Source: Propionibacteriaceae bacterium
GTDB taxonomy: Bacteria > Actinomycetota > Actinomycetes > Propionibacteriales > Propionibacteriaceae
Length of the DNA stretch: 56,710 nt
Direction: 5' to 3'
Assembly: GCA_017882685.1 (NCBI GenBank)
Contig: JADGPA010000002.1
Span: forward strand, 1 to 56,710
Position numbers and translations under genes: made by a program. Below the pieces are notes generated by a model. That model was not told the origin of the DNA and searched no databases. It was given only the letters and a program-made list of their open reading frames with translations. Below are positions 46,113 to 55,898 of this stretch, one piece after another; position 1 is the first letter of the stretch; each line of letters starts with the position of its first letter.

Positions 46113-47225
46113 ATGTCCGAGTTCCACATCGTCGAGGCCCGACCGCGTACCGATTGGGTCTACGACAGCCTGCACGCACTCGAGGTGGCCGTCACCCAGG
46201 AGCTCCTCGGCGAGGACCAGTCGGTCGGCGCGGAATGGTCTCGGGCAAGTTACTCGAGTGAGGTCACGTCCCTCAAGGGCCTGTTGCTGGCTCTGCCCGG
46301 GAAGGCTCCCACGGACGCAGTGGCCGGCAGGTTCGGCCTTCCCGAGGCACCGGAATCGCCGGTCGAGGTGCTGGGCGCCCTGGAGTTCGGCCTGCCGACC
46401 AGGGACAACCTGCACCTGATGGACGACGTGTACATCCAGGTGCTCCGACGGGTGCGTCGGGAAGGGATCGGCACGGCCCTGTGGCGGGAGGCCCGCCGCA
46501 TCGCCGCCGAGCAGGGGCGCACCGCCACCATCGCGTGGAGCCACCACCTCGCGGGAGCGGTCAGCATGCCGGAGCGGGTCGAACCGTCGACCGGCGTCGG
46601 CCACCTGCCGGTGGATCGCGGCTCGCTGTTCGCCCAGTCGCTGGGCCTCCAGCTGGCGCAGGTGGAGCGGGAATCCCGGCTCGTGCTGCCGGTGGACCCC
46701 GACCTGCTGGCCACCGTGCGCGCAGAGGCGGAAGCCATGGCGCTGCCGACCTACGAGGTGGTGTCGTGGATCGGCCCGACCCCGGAGGTTCACCTGGAAC
46801 GGGTTGCCGAGCTCAACCGGACGCTGTCGGTCGACGCCCCCACCGGCGACCTGGACTGGCAGGAGGAAGTGTGGGACGGCGAGCGCGTCCGCCTGTCCGA
46901 CGAACTGACCCACCGCACCGGCTACTCGGTGAGCACGCTCGCCATCCATGCAGCCACCGGAGACGCTGCGGGGTTCACGCTGATCCACGTCCACAACGCC
47001 TACCCCCACCGTCCGGAGCAGTGGAACACCGCCGTGGCTGCGCCCCATCGCGGGCATCGGCTTGGCCTGCTGATCAAGGCGGTGAACCTGCAGCACCTGG
47101 CGGCCGCCACCCTCGAGGCGCGCTACGTGGAGACCTGGAACGCCGGGGAGAACAACCACATGCTGGGGATCAACACCCGGCTGGGGTTCCGCCTGCACTC
47201 CGTCCACGGCGCCTGGAAGGCCTGA
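46113..47225 (+). CDS. GNAT family N-acetyltransferase, double-domain
   Basis: A 370-residue protein with two acetyltransferase units. The first (about 10-150) carries the acetyl-CoA loop VYIQVLRRVRREGIGTALWR (RRxGIG). The second (about 225-368) carries TLIHVHNAYPHRPEQWNTAV and AAPHRGHRLGLLIKAVNL, with the final WNAGENNHMLGINTRLGF typical of the fold. Such tandem GNATs are common in actinobacteria, with small-molecule or peptide amines as substrates; which one is unknown. ATG 46113 is fixed by the -10-like TATCCT six bases before; no ribosome site. Confidence 0.88.
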   Translation: MSEFHIVEARPRTDWVYDSLHALEVAVTQELLGEDQSVGAEWSRASYSSEVTSLKGLLLALPGKAPTDAVAGRFGLPEAPESPVEVLGALEFGLPTRDNLHLMDDVYIQVLRRVRREGIGTALWREARRIAAEQGRTATIAWSHHLAGAVSMPERVEPSTGVGHLPVDRGSLFAQSLGLQLAQVERESRLVLPVDPDLLATVRAEAEAMALPTYEVVSWIGPTPEVHLERVAELNRTLSVDAPTGDLDWQEEVWDGERVRLSDELTHRTGYSVSTLAIHAATGDAAGFTLIHVHNAYPHRPEQWNTAVAAPHRGHRLGLLIKAVNLQHLAAATLEARYVETWNAGENNHMLGINTRLGFRLHSVHGAWKA

Positions 47226-47249
47226 CGGCCTGACGAGAGGCGAACCCGG

Positions 47250-48155
47250 TCAGCGTGCGGCTGCCTCTGCGCCCTTGAGCAAGCCGTACAGGGTGGTGTT
47301 CACCGGCACGGGCACCCCGGCGCGCCGGCCGAGCTCGACCACGGCGCCGGCGAAGATGTCCACTTCTGTGGGCCTCCCGGCTAGGGCATCCTGCGCCATG
47401 GACGTGTAGTTGTCAGGGCCGAGCCCGTCGAGCACGTGCAGCCACCGCTCGATGTCTGACTCGTCGAGCGCGATGCCGGACGCGTTGGCGACGGCGATCA
47501 CTTCGTGCTGGGCGGCGATCATCACCTGGCGGGCGGGCTGGTCGCGGTCCTGCAATACCCTGTACGGCGCCTTGGCGATCGCCGAGACCTGGTTGACACC
47601 GACATTGATCAGGAACTTCCACCACAGCTCGTGCAGCATGTCTGTCGGCACGAGGTGCGGGATCCCTGCCTGGGCGAGCAGGCCGGCGACCCGGCTGAGG
47701 ACGGGAGTGGGCGGATCGGTATTGGTTGCGTCACCGAAAATGATGCGACCCAGGGAGGTGTAGCGCACGTCGCGTCCCTCGCGGACGGCGTCGATGCCGA
47801 CACTGATGGCGTACGGCACGTGGGCCCCTGGCAGGCCTGCCCGCAGCCGGTCCTCGCTGCCGATCCCGTTGAGGAGGCTGAGCACGACGGTGTCCCTGCC
47901 GATCCCGGGACGGAGCAACTCGATGGCCTCCCCCAGGTGGGGATGCTTGACCGCGACGATCACCAGGTCGGCAGGGAGGTCGTCGCCCAGTTGGGTGAAG
48001 CGGTAGGGCCGCCCGTTCACCACGGTGGGCTCGGCGCGGTACCGCTCGGCCCGCGTCGGGTCGACCACCACCCGAAGGTCGGCGTCTGCCTCGACGAAGC
48101 GGCTGGCGTACGAAGCCCCCACCGCCCCGAGACCCACAACGTGGATTCGCGACAT
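47250..48155 (-). CDS. panE: 2-dehydropantoate 2-reductase (ketopantoate reductase)
   Basis: NADPH-dependent reduction of ketopantoate to pantoate, supplying the substrate of panC at the far left of the window. The 301-residue protein has the Rossmann start MSRIHVVGLGAVGASYASRF, VAVKHPHL, LLNGIGSED, and the ApbA C-terminal domain with WWKFLINVGVNQVSA (catalytic Lys) and the acidic residue in RPTEVDIFAGAVV. The ATG directly follows the map TAG, so it belongs to the secY-adk-map transcription unit rather than to the pan operon. Confidence 0.92.
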   Translation of the reverse strand: MSRIHVVGLGAVGASYASRFVEADADLRVVVDPTRAERYRAEPTVVNGRPYRFTQLGDDLPADLVIVAVKHPHLGEAIELLRPGIGRDTVVLSLLNGIGSEDRLRAGLPGAHVPYAISVGIDAVREGRDVRYTSLGRIIFGDATNTDPPTPVLSRVAGLLAQAGIPHLVPTDMLHELWWKFLINVGVNQVSAIAKAPYRVLQDRDQPARQVMIAAQHEVIAVANASGIALDESDIERWLHVLDGLGPDNYTSMAQDALAGRPTEVDIFAGAVVELGRRAGVPVPVNTTLYGLLKGAEAAAR

Positions 48156-48998
48156 CTAGTCCCCCAGCGGGCCGAACTTCACCCCGCGGGCGGCCAGTTC
48201 CGCCTCTCCGCCGTCCTCCGCTGTCAGCACCCAGGCGCCGGCCGGCGTGAGGGCGACGGTGTGCTCCCAGTGCGCGGCCGGAGAGCCATCCCTCGTCACC
48301 ACCGTCCACTCGTCCTCGAGGGTCGCCGTGATCGCCGACCCTGCGGTGACCATGGGCTCGATCGCCAGGCACATTCCCTTCACCACCAGCTCACCCCGTC
48401 CGGGACGGCCGAGGTTGGGCACGTCGGGCGGCTGGTGCATTTCGCTGCCGATGCCGTGGCCGGTGTACTCGGCGACGATTCCGTAGCCGGCCTTGCTGGC
48501 CTTCACCGAGCTCTCCACCGCATGAGCGATGTCGCCGATGCGCGCGCCGATGCGCGCGGCGGCGATGCCTGCCCACATCGCCGTCCGGGTGGTCTCGCTG
48601 AGCGCGACCGCCTGCGGCGAGAGGTCACCGATGCCGAAGGTGATCGCCGAGTCGCCGTGCCAGCCGTCCTTCGAGACGCCGAAGTCGACGCTGACGAGGT
48701 CGCCGTCGGCCAGCACGCGGTCCCCCGGGATGCCGTGCACGATCTCTTCGTTCACAGAGATGCAGGTCACCGCGGGGAACGGAGGCAGCCCGAAGCCGCC
48801 GCCGTAACCGAGGAAAGAGGAGGTCGCTCCTGCCGCGGCGATGTGCTCACGGGCCACCTGGTCGAGTTCCGTCGTGGTGATGCCCACTCGCGCGGCGTCA
48901 CGCACCGCTGCGAGCGTCCGGCCGACGATCAGCCCAGCCACTCGCATGAGACGAACCTGGTCGACGGACTTGACCTCGATCCCCGGCCGGCGACGCAT
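48156..48998 (-). CDS. map: Methionine aminopeptidase
   Basis: Removes the initiator methionine from new proteins. The 280-residue pita-bread enzyme shows all five metal ligands: VSVDFGVSKDGWHGDSA (two Asp), TGHGIGSEMHQPP (His), AIEPMVTAG (Glu) and WEHTVAL (Glu). Substrate-binding SVNEEIVHGIP is also present. The gene follows adk by 2 bases, the standard secY-adk-map order. Confidence 0.96.
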   Translation of the reverse strand: MRRRPGIEVKSVDQVRLMRVAGLIVGRTLAAVRDAARVGITTTELDQVAREHIAAAGATSSFLGYGGGFGLPPFPAVTCISVNEEIVHGIPGDRVLADGDLVSVDFGVSKDGWHGDSAITFGIGDLSPQAVALSETTRTAMWAGIAAARIGARIGDIAHAVESSVKASKAGYGIVAEYTGHGIGSEMHQPPDVPNLGRPGRGELVVKGMCLAIEPMVTAGSAITATLEDEWTVVTRDGSPAAHWEHTVALTPAGAWVLTAEDGGEAELAARGVKFGPLGD

Positions 48999-49000
48999 CC

Positions 49001-49573
49001 TCAGCCGAGCTTGGCGTCCAGCGCGGACGTGATCCGGCCCGCCACTTCGTCGATGCCGCCGATGCCGTCCACCTCGACCAGCAGACCGCGGTCGCGGTAG
49101 GTGGCCAGCAGCGGGTCGGTGGCCGCGGTGTAGATGACCATCCGGTTGCGGATGGTGTCGGCGTTGTCGTCGGCGCGGCCCTCGAGCTCGGCCCGCTTCA
49201 GGAGTCGGGCGACGAGGATCTCGGTATCGGCGACGAGCGAGATGACGGCATCGATGCCCTGGCCGGTCTTCGTGAGCTCGTCGTCGAGAGCGGCGACCTG
49301 GCCGGCGGTGCGGGGGTAGCCGTCGAGCAGCCAGCCGGCTGCGGCGTCGTCGTGGGTCAGGCGGTCGGCCACGATGGCGTTCGTGACCTCGTCGGGCACG
49401 TAGCCGCCTTCGGCCATGATGCGCGAGACTTCCTTGCCCAGCTCGGTCTGGCTCTTGACGTTGGCCCGGAAGATGTCACCGGTGGAGATCGCCGGGACCC
49501 GGTAGTGGGCGGCGATGCCAACGGCCTGCGTTCCCTTCCCGACACCGGGAGGGCCCATGATCAACAGTCTCAT
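49001..49573 (-). CDS. adk: Adenylate kinase
   Basis: Interconverts ATP, AMP and ADP. The 190-residue form is short, with no zinc-binding LID insert, as in other actinobacteria. P-loop [11 protein letters not shown] at the N-terminus, [22 protein letters not shown] and [19 protein letters not shown] in the short LID region. ATG 49573 overlaps the secY stop by 4 bases. Confidence 0.97.
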   Translation of the reverse strand: MRLLIMGPPGVGKGTQAVGIAAHYRVPAISTGDIFRANVKSQTELGKEVSRIMAEGGYVPDEVTNAIVADRLTHDDAAAGWLLDGYPRTAGQVAALDDELTKTGQGIDAVISLVADTEILVARLLKRAELEGRADDNADTIRNRMVIYTAATDPLLATYRDRGLLVEVDGIGGIDEVAGRITSALDAKLG

Positions 49574-50892
49574 CTGAGGAATCCTTCGTAGTTTCGTTGC
49601 TGCAACTGGCTCTGGATCTGCTTCACGGTGTCCAGACCGACTCCGACGATGATCAGGATCGAGGTTCCGCCGAAGGGGAACTTGTTCTGGGTACCGAGGC
49701 TGATGAACGCGATCGCAGGGATCAGGGCGACGATGCCGAGGTAGAGCGAACCGGGCGCGGTCAACCGGGAGAGCACGTGCGCAAGGTAGCGCTCGGTGGG
49801 ACCGCCGGCGCGGACGCCAGGAATGAAGCCGCCGTACTTCTTCATGTTGTCGCTGACCTCGACCGGGTCGAAGGTGATCGAGACGTAGAAGTAGGTGAAG
49901 AAGATGATCAGCACGAAGAAGAACATCTCGTAGACCCAGCTGCCTGTGGTCAGGTTTGCCGCGATCCAGTTGGCGAGCGGGTTCGGGCTGTCTGCGGTGC
50001 CCGGCTGGAACTGGGCGTACAGCACCGGCAGGTACAGCATCGAGGAGGCGAAGATGACCGGGATGACGCCGGCCTGGTTCACCTTGATCGGGATGTAGGT
50101 GGTGGTGCCGCCGAGCAGCCGGCGTCCGACCATACGCTTGGCGTACTGGACGGGGATCCGCCGCTGCGCCTGCTCCATGAAGATGACGCCGGCCATTACT
50201 GCCAGGCCGATCACCATCACGATGGAGAAGACGAACCAGCCAGCCGCGCCTTCACGGCTTTCCTTGATCGCCCAGAGGGATGCCGGGAACTGCGCGGCGA
50301 TCTGGGTGAAGATCATCACCGACATGCCGTTGCCGACGCCACGATCGGTGATCAGTTCGCCCAGCCACATGATGACGCCGGTACCGGCGGTCATGGTAAG
50401 GATCATGGTCAGGATCGGGAAGACACCCTTGTCGTAGACCAGGTCGAGGGAGCAACCCTTGAACAGCTGGCCGTTGATGGCCAGGGTCACGAAGGCCGTC
50501 GAGTTCAGGACGGCCAGCACGAGCGTGAGGTACCGGGTGTACTGCGTGATCTTCGCGGTGCCCGACGCCCCTTCCTTCTTCAGCGCCTCCAACCGTGGGA
50601 TGACCACGGTGAGCAGCTGCAGGATGATGCTGGCGGTGATGTAGGGCATGATCCCCAGCGCGAAGATCGCCAGCTGCAGCAGCGCACCGCCGGAGAACAG
50701 CTGGATCATCTGGTACAGGCCGGCCGCGTCACCCGACGTGGCCTGGGCGCGGCACTGGTTGACGTTGACGATGTTCACGTTCGGGGTCGGGATCACCGAG
50801 CCGAGCCGGAAGACCGCGAGGATGAAGAGCGTGAACAGGATCTTCTTGCGCAGGTCAGGCGTCCGGAGCGCATTCGCGAAGGCGGAAAGCAT
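49570..50892 (-). CDS. secY: Protein translocase subunit SecY
   Basis: Channel of the Sec translocon; 440 residues with ten membrane segments. Signatures: [18 protein letters not shown] at the start, [18 protein letters not shown], the [12 protein letters not shown] loop and [17 protein letters not shown] lies 12 bases before the ATG. Unlike most actinobacteria the upstream neighbour is not rplO but an AbiEi-like gene, so secY probably needs its own promoter in the 156 bases before it. Confidence 0.97.
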   Translation of the reverse strand: MLSAFANALRTPDLRKKILFTLFILAVFRLGSVIPTPNVNIVNVNQCRAQATSGDAAGLYQMIQLFSGGALLQLAIFALGIMPYITASIILQLLTVVIPRLEALKKEGASGTAKITQYTRYLTLVLAVLNSTAFVTLAINGQLFKGCSLDLVYDKGVFPILTMILTMTAGTGVIMWLGELITDRGVGNGMSVMIFTQIAAQFPASLWAIKESREGAAGWFVFSIVMVIGLAVMAGVIFMEQAQRRIPVQYAKRMVGRRLLGGTTTYIPIKVNQAGVIPVIFASSMLYLPVLYAQFQPGTADSPNPLANWIAANLTTGSWVYEMFFFVLIIFFTYFYVSITFDPVEVSDNMKKYGGFIPGVRAGGPTERYLAHVLSRLTAPGSLYLGIVALIPAIAFISLGTQNKFPFGGTSILIIVGVGLDTVKQIQSQLQQRNYEGFLR

Positions 50893-51048
50893 GAAGAGGG
50901 CCTACTCCTTACTCAGCGTCCGGGGTGCATGAGCACAGCCCCGGGTGTCACCACGGCACTGAGCGCGTGGCAACCCGGCAAACTCTATCAAGGCAAGCCC
51001 CGGATGCGCGCATCGGGTCCTCCTCCCGCCCCGTCCACCCGCCCTTGT

Positions 51049-52101
51049 TCATCCTCCCGCTCCCGCCACAGCCCGCCACTCCCCCGCGCCCCCCTCCCTT
51101 CCCGCTCCCGAAACGTGCCCTTCCTCCCGGAATTCCGGGAGCGACGGCGCGGTTCGGGAGCGGGGACGGTCGGACGGGGGTTGCGAGGGCCCCACCCTTC
51201 CCCGGATCGTGGCTGGACGGGCCTGGGCGAAGGCTGACTCGACCCTGCGCCGGAAGGCCTGCAGGTCGGCCAGATCGGCCCATTCCCACCGGACGACAAC
51301 CCAACCCATCTCGCGGAGCCTGGCTTCCCTACGCTTCTCCTGCATCACGGCGTGGGCGACTTCGTCCCGCGTCCCGATGTACTTGACCCGGCCGTCGAAC
51401 TCCCCGAGGACCCCGAGCGCCTCCCAGCAGAAGTCCGGACGCGCGAGCCAGGCACCGAGACTGTCGAAGACGTTGAGCTGCAGCTCTGGCATGGGCAACC
51501 CCGAGTCAGCCATGCGGACGCGACTCGCGGACTCTCCGACGCTCTCGGACCTGCCGTCGGCGAACTCCATGGCTGCGCGCGCCGTGCCGACTCCGTGACG
51601 TCCGGTGGCTTCGGCCAGGACGTCCAACATGGCGAGGAGGTCACCTCCAAGGTGCAGGGCAGCATCGAGGACGGCCACCGCGCGCTCGAAGTCGACGCAC
51701 CGCGCCAGGTCGATCGCCGTCCTCTCGATCGAGGTCGCCGTGCAGCCGTCGACCTCAACCACCTCCCAAGGAGCCAGTGGCGCGGTCCGGACATGGAGGT
51801 ATCGGCGCCTCGATCCGTGGCCGTTCGTCCGCCGCACGACGGTCACCTTGCCTAGCATCGACTCCCAGCTGGGCAAGCCGTGGAGCACTCCCGCGCTGAC
51901 GTGACTCAGGACGGTTGCTTCGCCGAGGAGTGGGACGGTGCCTGCGATCAGCCGGCGGTGTCGGTCAAGCGCGCCGGCAGGAGGCGCATCGGCGTAGGCG
52001 CCGTGTCGGACGACGACGAGTTCACCCGCTCTGGTCAGGCGGGCGCGCACCTTCGGTGACTGCCCGACGGCGTTCAGCTGATTGGTTCGCTTGACGGTCA
52101 T
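51049..52101 (-). CDS. AbiEi-like N-terminal domain protein with nuclease-like C-terminal domain
   Basis: A 350-residue protein from ATG 52101; a TTG at 52119 would add six residues. The N-terminal part (to about 165) resembles the AbiEi antitoxin winged-helix domain and its partner segment: LTRAGELVVVRHGAYAD, LSHVSAGVLHGLP and CTATSIERTAIDLARCVDFE. The later region ARPDFCWEALGVLGEFDGRVKY to REARLREMGWVVVRWEWADL looks like a Vsr/DUF559-type endonuclease fold, with Asp, Glu and Lys in plausible places. The last 45 residues are low-complexity because they read through a palindromic repeat. No toxin partner adjoins it. It interrupts rplO-secY and is an insertion into a conserved operon. Confidence 0.7.
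   Translation of the reverse strand: MTVKRTNQLNAVGQSPKVRARLTRAGELVVVRHGAYADAPPAGALDRHRRLIAGTVPLLGEATVLSHVSAGVLHGLPSWESMLGKVTVVRRTNGHGSRRRYLHVRTAPLAPWEVVEVDGCTATSIERTAIDLARCVDFERAVAVLDAALHLGGDLLAMLDVLAEATGRHGVGTARAAMEFADGRSESVGESASRVRMADSGLPMPELQLNVFDSLGAWLARPDFCWEALGVLGEFDGRVKYIGTRDEVAHAVMQEKRREARLREMGWVVVRWEWADLADLQAFRRRVESAFAQARPATIRGRVGPSQPPSDRPRSRTAPSLPEFREEGHVSGAGREGGAGEWRAVAGAGG
51101..51164. repeat. Nested palindromic repeat, copy A
   Basis: Outer arms (CCCGCTCCCGAA at 51101-51112 and its complement at 51153-51164) enclose an inner perfect 18-bp palindrome (51124-51141), both on one axis at 51132.5. About 80% identical to copy B at 52250-52309. It lies within the 3' coding end of the AbiEi-like gene. 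Confidence 0.8.
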
Positions 52102-52249
52102 CCCAGATTTCAAGCGCAACCGGTCTCCATCAGCAAGATCCGGCGGAGAATCGACACCACCTCAGCGATCTTGACAACACCTGGCGCCTGCGGCTCTCGC
52201 CCCGCGGCCCCGCCCCGTCCCGAACCGCCGCAGCGCTCCCGCACTCTCG

Positions 52250-52309
52250 CGCTCCCGAAACCAGCCCTTGCTCCCGGGGTTTCGGGAGCAAGGGCGCGTT
52301 CCGGGAGCG
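52250..52309. repeat. Nested palindromic repeat, copy B
   Basis: The outer box CTCCCG (52252-52257) pairs with CGGGAG (52302-52307). The inner 13-bp stem, 52264-52276 with 52283-52295, shares the same axis. The outer-to-inner box spacing of 19 bases equals that of copy A. It lies in the 286 bases between the AbiEi-like gene and rplO; nothing else was recognised there apart from the rplO hairpin. Confidence 0.8.
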
Positions 52310-52337
52310 GGGATGGGCGAGGGCCGAGCGGGAACGC

Positions 52338-52370
52338 AGTTGGCCCCCGGCTGAGCCGGGGGCCAACTGT
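52338..52370 (-). terminator. Strong hairpin downstream of rplO
   Basis: A perfect 15-bp stem (CAGTTGGCCCCCGGC and complement) with a 3-base loop, 18 bases after the rplO stop. No T-run follows, but its length and GC content make a transcription stop or mRNA 3' end likely. Confidence 0.6.
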
Positions 52371-52387
52371 GGTCGTGCGGTGTGAGC

Positions 52388-52828
52388 TCAGAGCTCGGTG
52401 GTGGTACCGCCAGCCTTCTCGATCTTCGCCTTCGCGGACGCGGAGAACGCGTGCGCGCTGACGGTCACGGCCACGGTGAGCTCACCGTTGCCGAGGATCT
52501 TGACCAGTTCGCCGTCGCGGACGGCACCCTTGGCAACGAGGTCGGCCGGGTCCACCGCACCGCCCTCGGGGTACAGCTCTGCGAGCCGGGCCACGTTGAC
52601 GATCTGGTACTCGACGCGGAACGGGTTCTTGAAGCCGCGAAGCTTCGGCAGCCGCATGTGCAGCGGCATCTGCCCGCCCTCGAAGTTCTCCGGGGTGTTC
52701 TTCCGTGCTCCGGTGCCCTTGGTGCCCCGGCCGGCGGTCTTGCCCTTGGAGCCCTGACCGCGACCCACACGGGTCTTGGCGGTCTTGGCGCCCGGGGCGG
52801 GACGCAGGTGATGAACTTTCAGTGCCAT
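52388..52828 (-). CDS. rplO: 50S ribosomal protein L15
   Basis: 146 residues; [41 protein letters not shown] and the glycine-rich [18 protein letters not shown] segment are typical of L15. It is the last gene of the ribosomal run here, followed by a strong hairpin instead of secY. Confidence 0.98.
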   Translation of the reverse strand: MALKVHHLRPAPGAKTAKTRVGRGQGSKGKTAGRGTKGTGARKNTPENFEGGQMPLHMRLPKLRGFKNPFRVEYQIVNVARLAELYPEGGAVDPADLVAKGAVRDGELVKILGNGELTVAVTVSAHAFSASAKAKIEKAGGTTTEL

Positions 52829-52829
52829 G

Positions 52830-53012
52830 TCACTCGACCTCCTCTACGGCGACCAGGTGGGGAATGGCAAGAACCATGCCCCGGATCTCCGGACGGTCCT
52901 CCTTCACCACGACGTCGCCGATGCGCTTCAGACCCAGCGAACGCAGGGTGTCGCGCTGATTCTGCTTACCACCGATCCCGGAACGGACCTGGGTGACCTT
53001 CAAACGTGCCAT
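52830..53012 (-). CDS. rpmD: 50S ribosomal protein L30
   Basis: 60 residues, [20 protein letters not shown] followed by [12 protein letters not shown], the complete short bacterial L30. Its start overlaps the rpsE stop by one base and it ends one base before rplO. Confidence 0.98.
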   Translation of the reverse strand: MARLKVTQVRSGIGGKQNQRDTLRSLGLKRIGDVVVKEDRPEIRGMVLAIPHLVAVEEVE

Positions 53013-53632
53013 CAGTGCCGGCCCTCCTCACGAGCCCGGAGGATCGCAGCCGGGGTGACGTCTTCCACCGAGAGGCCACGGCGCTTGGCCACGGCTTCCG
53101 GCTCCTCGAGGCTCTTCAGTGCGGCCACCGTGGCGTGCACCACGTTGATCGCGTTGTCCGAACCAAGGGACTTGGCCAGCACGTCATGCACACCGGCGCA
53201 CTCCAGAACGGCGCGAGCCGAACCACCGGCGATGACGCCGGTACCCGGAGAAGCCGGACGGAGCATCACGACACCGGCAGCCTTCTCGCCCTGCACCGGG
53301 TGGGGAATGGTTCCCTGGATCCGGGGCACGCGGAAGAAGCTCTTCTTGGCCTCCTCGACACCCTTGGCGATCGCCGCGGGCACCTCCTTGGCCTTTCCGT
53401 AGCCGACGCCGACCATGCCGTCACCGTCGCCCACCACGACAAGCGCGGTGAAGCTGAACCTGCGGCCACCCTTGACGACCTTCGCGACGCGGTTGATCGC
53501 GACGACCCGCTCCAGGTACTGGCTCTTTTCCTTCTCGGCAGCCGCATCACGACCTCGACGGTCATCGCGGCCGCGACGCTGCTCACCACCGCCGGCGGCG
53601 CCGGCACCGCGGCGCTGCTGGGTTGTATTCAT
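53012..53632 (-). CDS. rpsE: 30S ribosomal protein S5
   Basis: 206 residues. The double-stranded RNA-binding half has [20 protein letters not shown] and the C-terminal half has [21 protein letters not shown] Gly/Arg-rich N-terminus of about 40 residues ([15 protein letters not shown]) is longer than in E. coli, as is common in actinobacteria. Confidence 0.97.
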   Translation of the reverse strand: MNTTQQRRGAGAAGGGEQRRGRDDRRGRDAAAEKEKSQYLERVVAINRVAKVVKGGRRFSFTALVVVGDGDGMVGVGYGKAKEVPAAIAKGVEEAKKSFFRVPRIQGTIPHPVQGEKAAGVVMLRPASPGTGVIAGGSARAVLECAGVHDVLAKSLGSDNAINVVHATVAALKSLEEPEAVAKRRGLSVEDVTPAAILRAREEGRH

Positions 53633-53653
53633 CGCTTCTACCTTCCGCTTCCG

Positions 53654-54031
53654 TCAGAATCCGAGGCCGGCCTCGCGTGCGCTGTCAGCCAGCGCCGCGA
53701 TCCGCCCGTGGTACTTGTTGCCGGCCCGGTCGAAGACAACGTTCTCGACACCGGCCTTCTTGGCGCGCTCGGCCACGAGCTTGCCGACCTCCTTGGCCTT
53801 GGCCGACTTGTCGCCGTCCGCCGACCGCAGTTCCAGCGAGGACGCAGCGGCAAGGGTCACGCCGGCGGTGTCGTCGACCACCTGGGCTGCGATGTGCCGG
53901 CTGGACCGGAACACAACGAGTCGAGGACGATCCGGCGTACCGGCGATCTTCTTGCGACCACGCGCCTGGCGGCGCAGTCGGGCGGCAGCCTTGTCGGCCA
54001 TGCCCTTGTTCGTCGAAAGTGAAATGGCCAT
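53654..54031 (-). CDS. rplR: 50S ribosomal protein L18
   Basis: 125 residues. [20 protein letters not shown] and [20 protein letters not shown] are the 5S rRNA-binding signatures. ATG 54031 shares a base with the rplF stop; a GTG one codon earlier is also possible. Confidence 0.97.
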   Translation of the reverse strand: MAISLSTNKGMADKAAARLRRQARGRKKIAGTPDRPRLVVFRSSRHIAAQVVDDTAGVTLAAASSLELRSADGDKSAKAKEVGKLVAERAKKAGVENVVFDRAGNKYHGRIAALADSAREAGLGF

Positions 54032-54573
54032 CACTTACCCGCCTTTCCAACCTTGCGGCGAACCCGCTCGCCGGCGTAGCGCACGCCCTTGCCCTTGTAC
54101 GGCTCAGGCTTGCGGATCTTGCGGATGTTGGCGGCAACTTCGCCCACAGCCTGCTTGTCGATCCCGTAGACGGTGAACTTGGTGTTGCTCTCCACCGAGA
54201 AGGTGATGCCCTCCGGTGCGTTCACGATGACCGGGTGTGAGAACCCGAGCGCGAACTCGAGCTGCGCGGGGGACTTGAAGATCACCCGGTAGCCGACGCC
54301 CACGATCTCGAGCTTCTTCTCATAGCCAGTGGTGACGCCCACGACCATGTTGGACACGAGGGTCCGGGTCAGGCCGTGCAGCGAGCGGCTTTCGCGCTCG
54401 TCGTCCGGGCGCGTGACCTCAAGCTGGCCCTCTTCATTGCGTGCGACCCTGATCGGCTCAGAGACGATGTGCTGCAGCGAGCCCTTCGGGCCCTTCACCG
54501 CAACCGTCTGACCGTCGAGGTTGACTTCGACTCCGGCCGGAATGGCGATCGGAAGCCTGCCAATTCGTGACAT
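54031..54573 (-). CDS. rplF: 50S ribosomal protein L6
   Basis: 180 residues. [20 protein letters not shown] at the N-terminus and the L6 signature [19 protein letters not shown] near the C-terminus. Ends coupled to rplR and begins 17 bases after rpsH. Confidence 0.98.
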   Translation of the reverse strand: MSRIGRLPIAIPAGVEVNLDGQTVAVKGPKGSLQHIVSEPIRVARNEEGQLEVTRPDDERESRSLHGLTRTLVSNMVVGVTTGYEKKLEIVGVGYRVIFKSPAQLEFALGFSHPVIVNAPEGITFSVESNTKFTVYGIDKQAVGEVAANIRKIRKPEPYKGKGVRYAGERVRRKVGKAGK

Positions 54574-54590
54574 CTATATGCTCCTTTCGC

Positions 54591-54998
54591 TCACCAGACG
54601 AAGGCGAGGACTTCTCCGCCGACGCTTCGAGAGTTGGCCTCTTTGTCGGTCAGCAGACCTTGGGAGGTGGAAATGATGGCAATGCCCATCCCGCCCAGCA
54701 CCTTGGGGAGCGCCGTGGACTTCGCGTAGACCCGCAGGCCCGGCTTCGAGATGCGACGCACCCCGGCCAGGGACCGTTCGCGGCTCGTGCCGTACTTGAG
54801 GGTGAGCCTGAGGGTCTTGCCGACTTCGCCGGCGGTGGGATCGAGGACCTCGAAGCCGCTGATGTAGCCCTGCGTCTTGAGGATCTCGGCGATACCCACC
54901 TTGATCTTGCTGTGCGGCATGCTGGTCGTCTCGTGGTACGCCTGATTGGCGTTCCGCAAGCGGGTCAGCATGTCCGCGATCGGATCGGTCATTGTCAT
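54591..54998 (-). CDS. rpsH: 30S ribosomal protein S8
   Basis: 135 residues. Begins [20 protein letters not shown] and ends in the S8 signature [20 protein letters not shown], then EVLAFVW. The 79 bases before it, up to rpsN, hold no gene. Confidence 0.98.
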   Translation of the reverse strand: MTMTDPIADMLTRLRNANQAYHETTSMPHSKIKVGIAEILKTQGYISGFEVLDPTAGEVGKTLRLTLKYGTSRERSLAGVRRISKPGLRVYAKSTALPKVLGGMGIAIISTSQGLLTDKEANSRSVGGEVLAFVW

Positions 54999-55077
54999 GA
55001 CGTGTGGTGCCTCTTTCTCGCCACGGTTTCCGCGCGCTCGCGGACCTTCAGCGGGTTGTGATTGGTCCAGGTGTTAC

Positions 55078-55263
55078 TCACCAGGAGGACTTGGTGACGC
55101 CCGGCAGTTCGCCCTTGTGGGCGAGCTCGCGGACGCAGATCCGGCACAGGCCGAACTTGCGGAACACAGCCTTGGGCCGGCCACACTTCGTGCAGCGGGT
55201 GTAGGCGCGGACGGCGAACTTGGGCTTGCGGGCCTGCTTCACCTTCAGGGCGGTCTTTGCCAT
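55078..55263 (-). CDS. rpsN: 30S ribosomal protein S14, zinc-binding type (type Z)
   Basis: 61 residues, the short C+ form with CTKCGRPK and LCRICVRE giving two CxxC pairs for one zinc. A long zinc-free paralogue used under zinc limitation is often elsewhere in such genomes and is not present here. Ends with the usual [13 protein letters not shown]. Confidence 0.97.
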   Translation of the reverse strand: MAKTALKVKQARKPKFAVRAYTRCTKCGRPKAVFRKFGLCRICVRELAHKGELPGVTKSSW

Positions 55264-55271
55264 GTTTCAGC

Positions 55272-55898
55272 TCACTTCTTCTTCTTGCCGGTGAACGCCG
55301 GGCGCTTTTTCGCGACCTGTGCCGGCTCGTCCGCCGGGGCCTTGAACGGGAAGCCGAGCGCCTTGAGCAGCGCGCGACCTTCGTCATCGTTGCTTGCTGT
55401 GGTCACGAACGTGATGTCCATGCCGCGCAGCTTGTCGATGCGGTCCTGGTCGATTTCGTGGAACATCACCTGCTCGGTCAGCCCGAAGGTGTAGTTGCCC
55501 TTGCCGTCGAACTGCCGGCCAGAAAGGCCGCGGAAGTCACGGATACGGGGCAGGGCCAAGGTCAGCAGCCGGTCGGCGAACTCCCACATGCGGTCGCCGC
55601 GGAGGGTGACGTGGCAGCCGATCGGCATGCCCTCGCGAAGCTTGAACTGCGCGATGGACTTGCGGGCCTTGGTGACCGTCGGCTTCTGGCCGGTGATCGC
55701 GGTGAGGTCGCGCACGGCGGCGTCGATCACCTTCGAGTCCCGTGCTGCCTCGCCAACACCCATGTTCACCACGATCTTCACAAGACCGGGGATCTGCATG
55801 ACGTTGTCGTAACCGAACTCGGTGTTCAGCGCCGGGGCAATCTCGGAGTGGTATCTCTCCTTCAGCCGCGGCAGGGTCTTGGTAGCGGTGTCCGCCAT
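55272..55898 (-). CDS. rplE: 50S ribosomal protein L5
   Basis: 208 residues. [20 protein letters not shown] is the L5 signature region, followed by [20 protein letters not shown] and [15 protein letters not shown] Lys-rich tail FTGKKKK extends the C-terminus. Start overlaps the rplX stop by one base. Confidence 0.98.
   Translation of the reverse strand: MADTATKTLPRLKERYHSEIAPALNTEFGYDNVMQIPGLVKIVVNMGVGEAARDSKVIDAAVRDLTAITGQKPTVTKARKSIAQFKLREGMPIGCHVTLRGDRMWEFADRLLTLALPRIRDFRGLSGRQFDGKGNYTFGLTEQVMFHEIDQDRIDKLRGMDITFVTTASNDDEGRALLKALGFPFKAPADEPAQVAKKRPAFTGKKKK

Noticed and set aside
45474-47207. Very long N-terminal extension of the DeaD helicase frame
   Set aside because: The frame stays open through the RDD and GNAT genes only by base composition; the extension has no family similarity, and the helicase fold starts near 45473.
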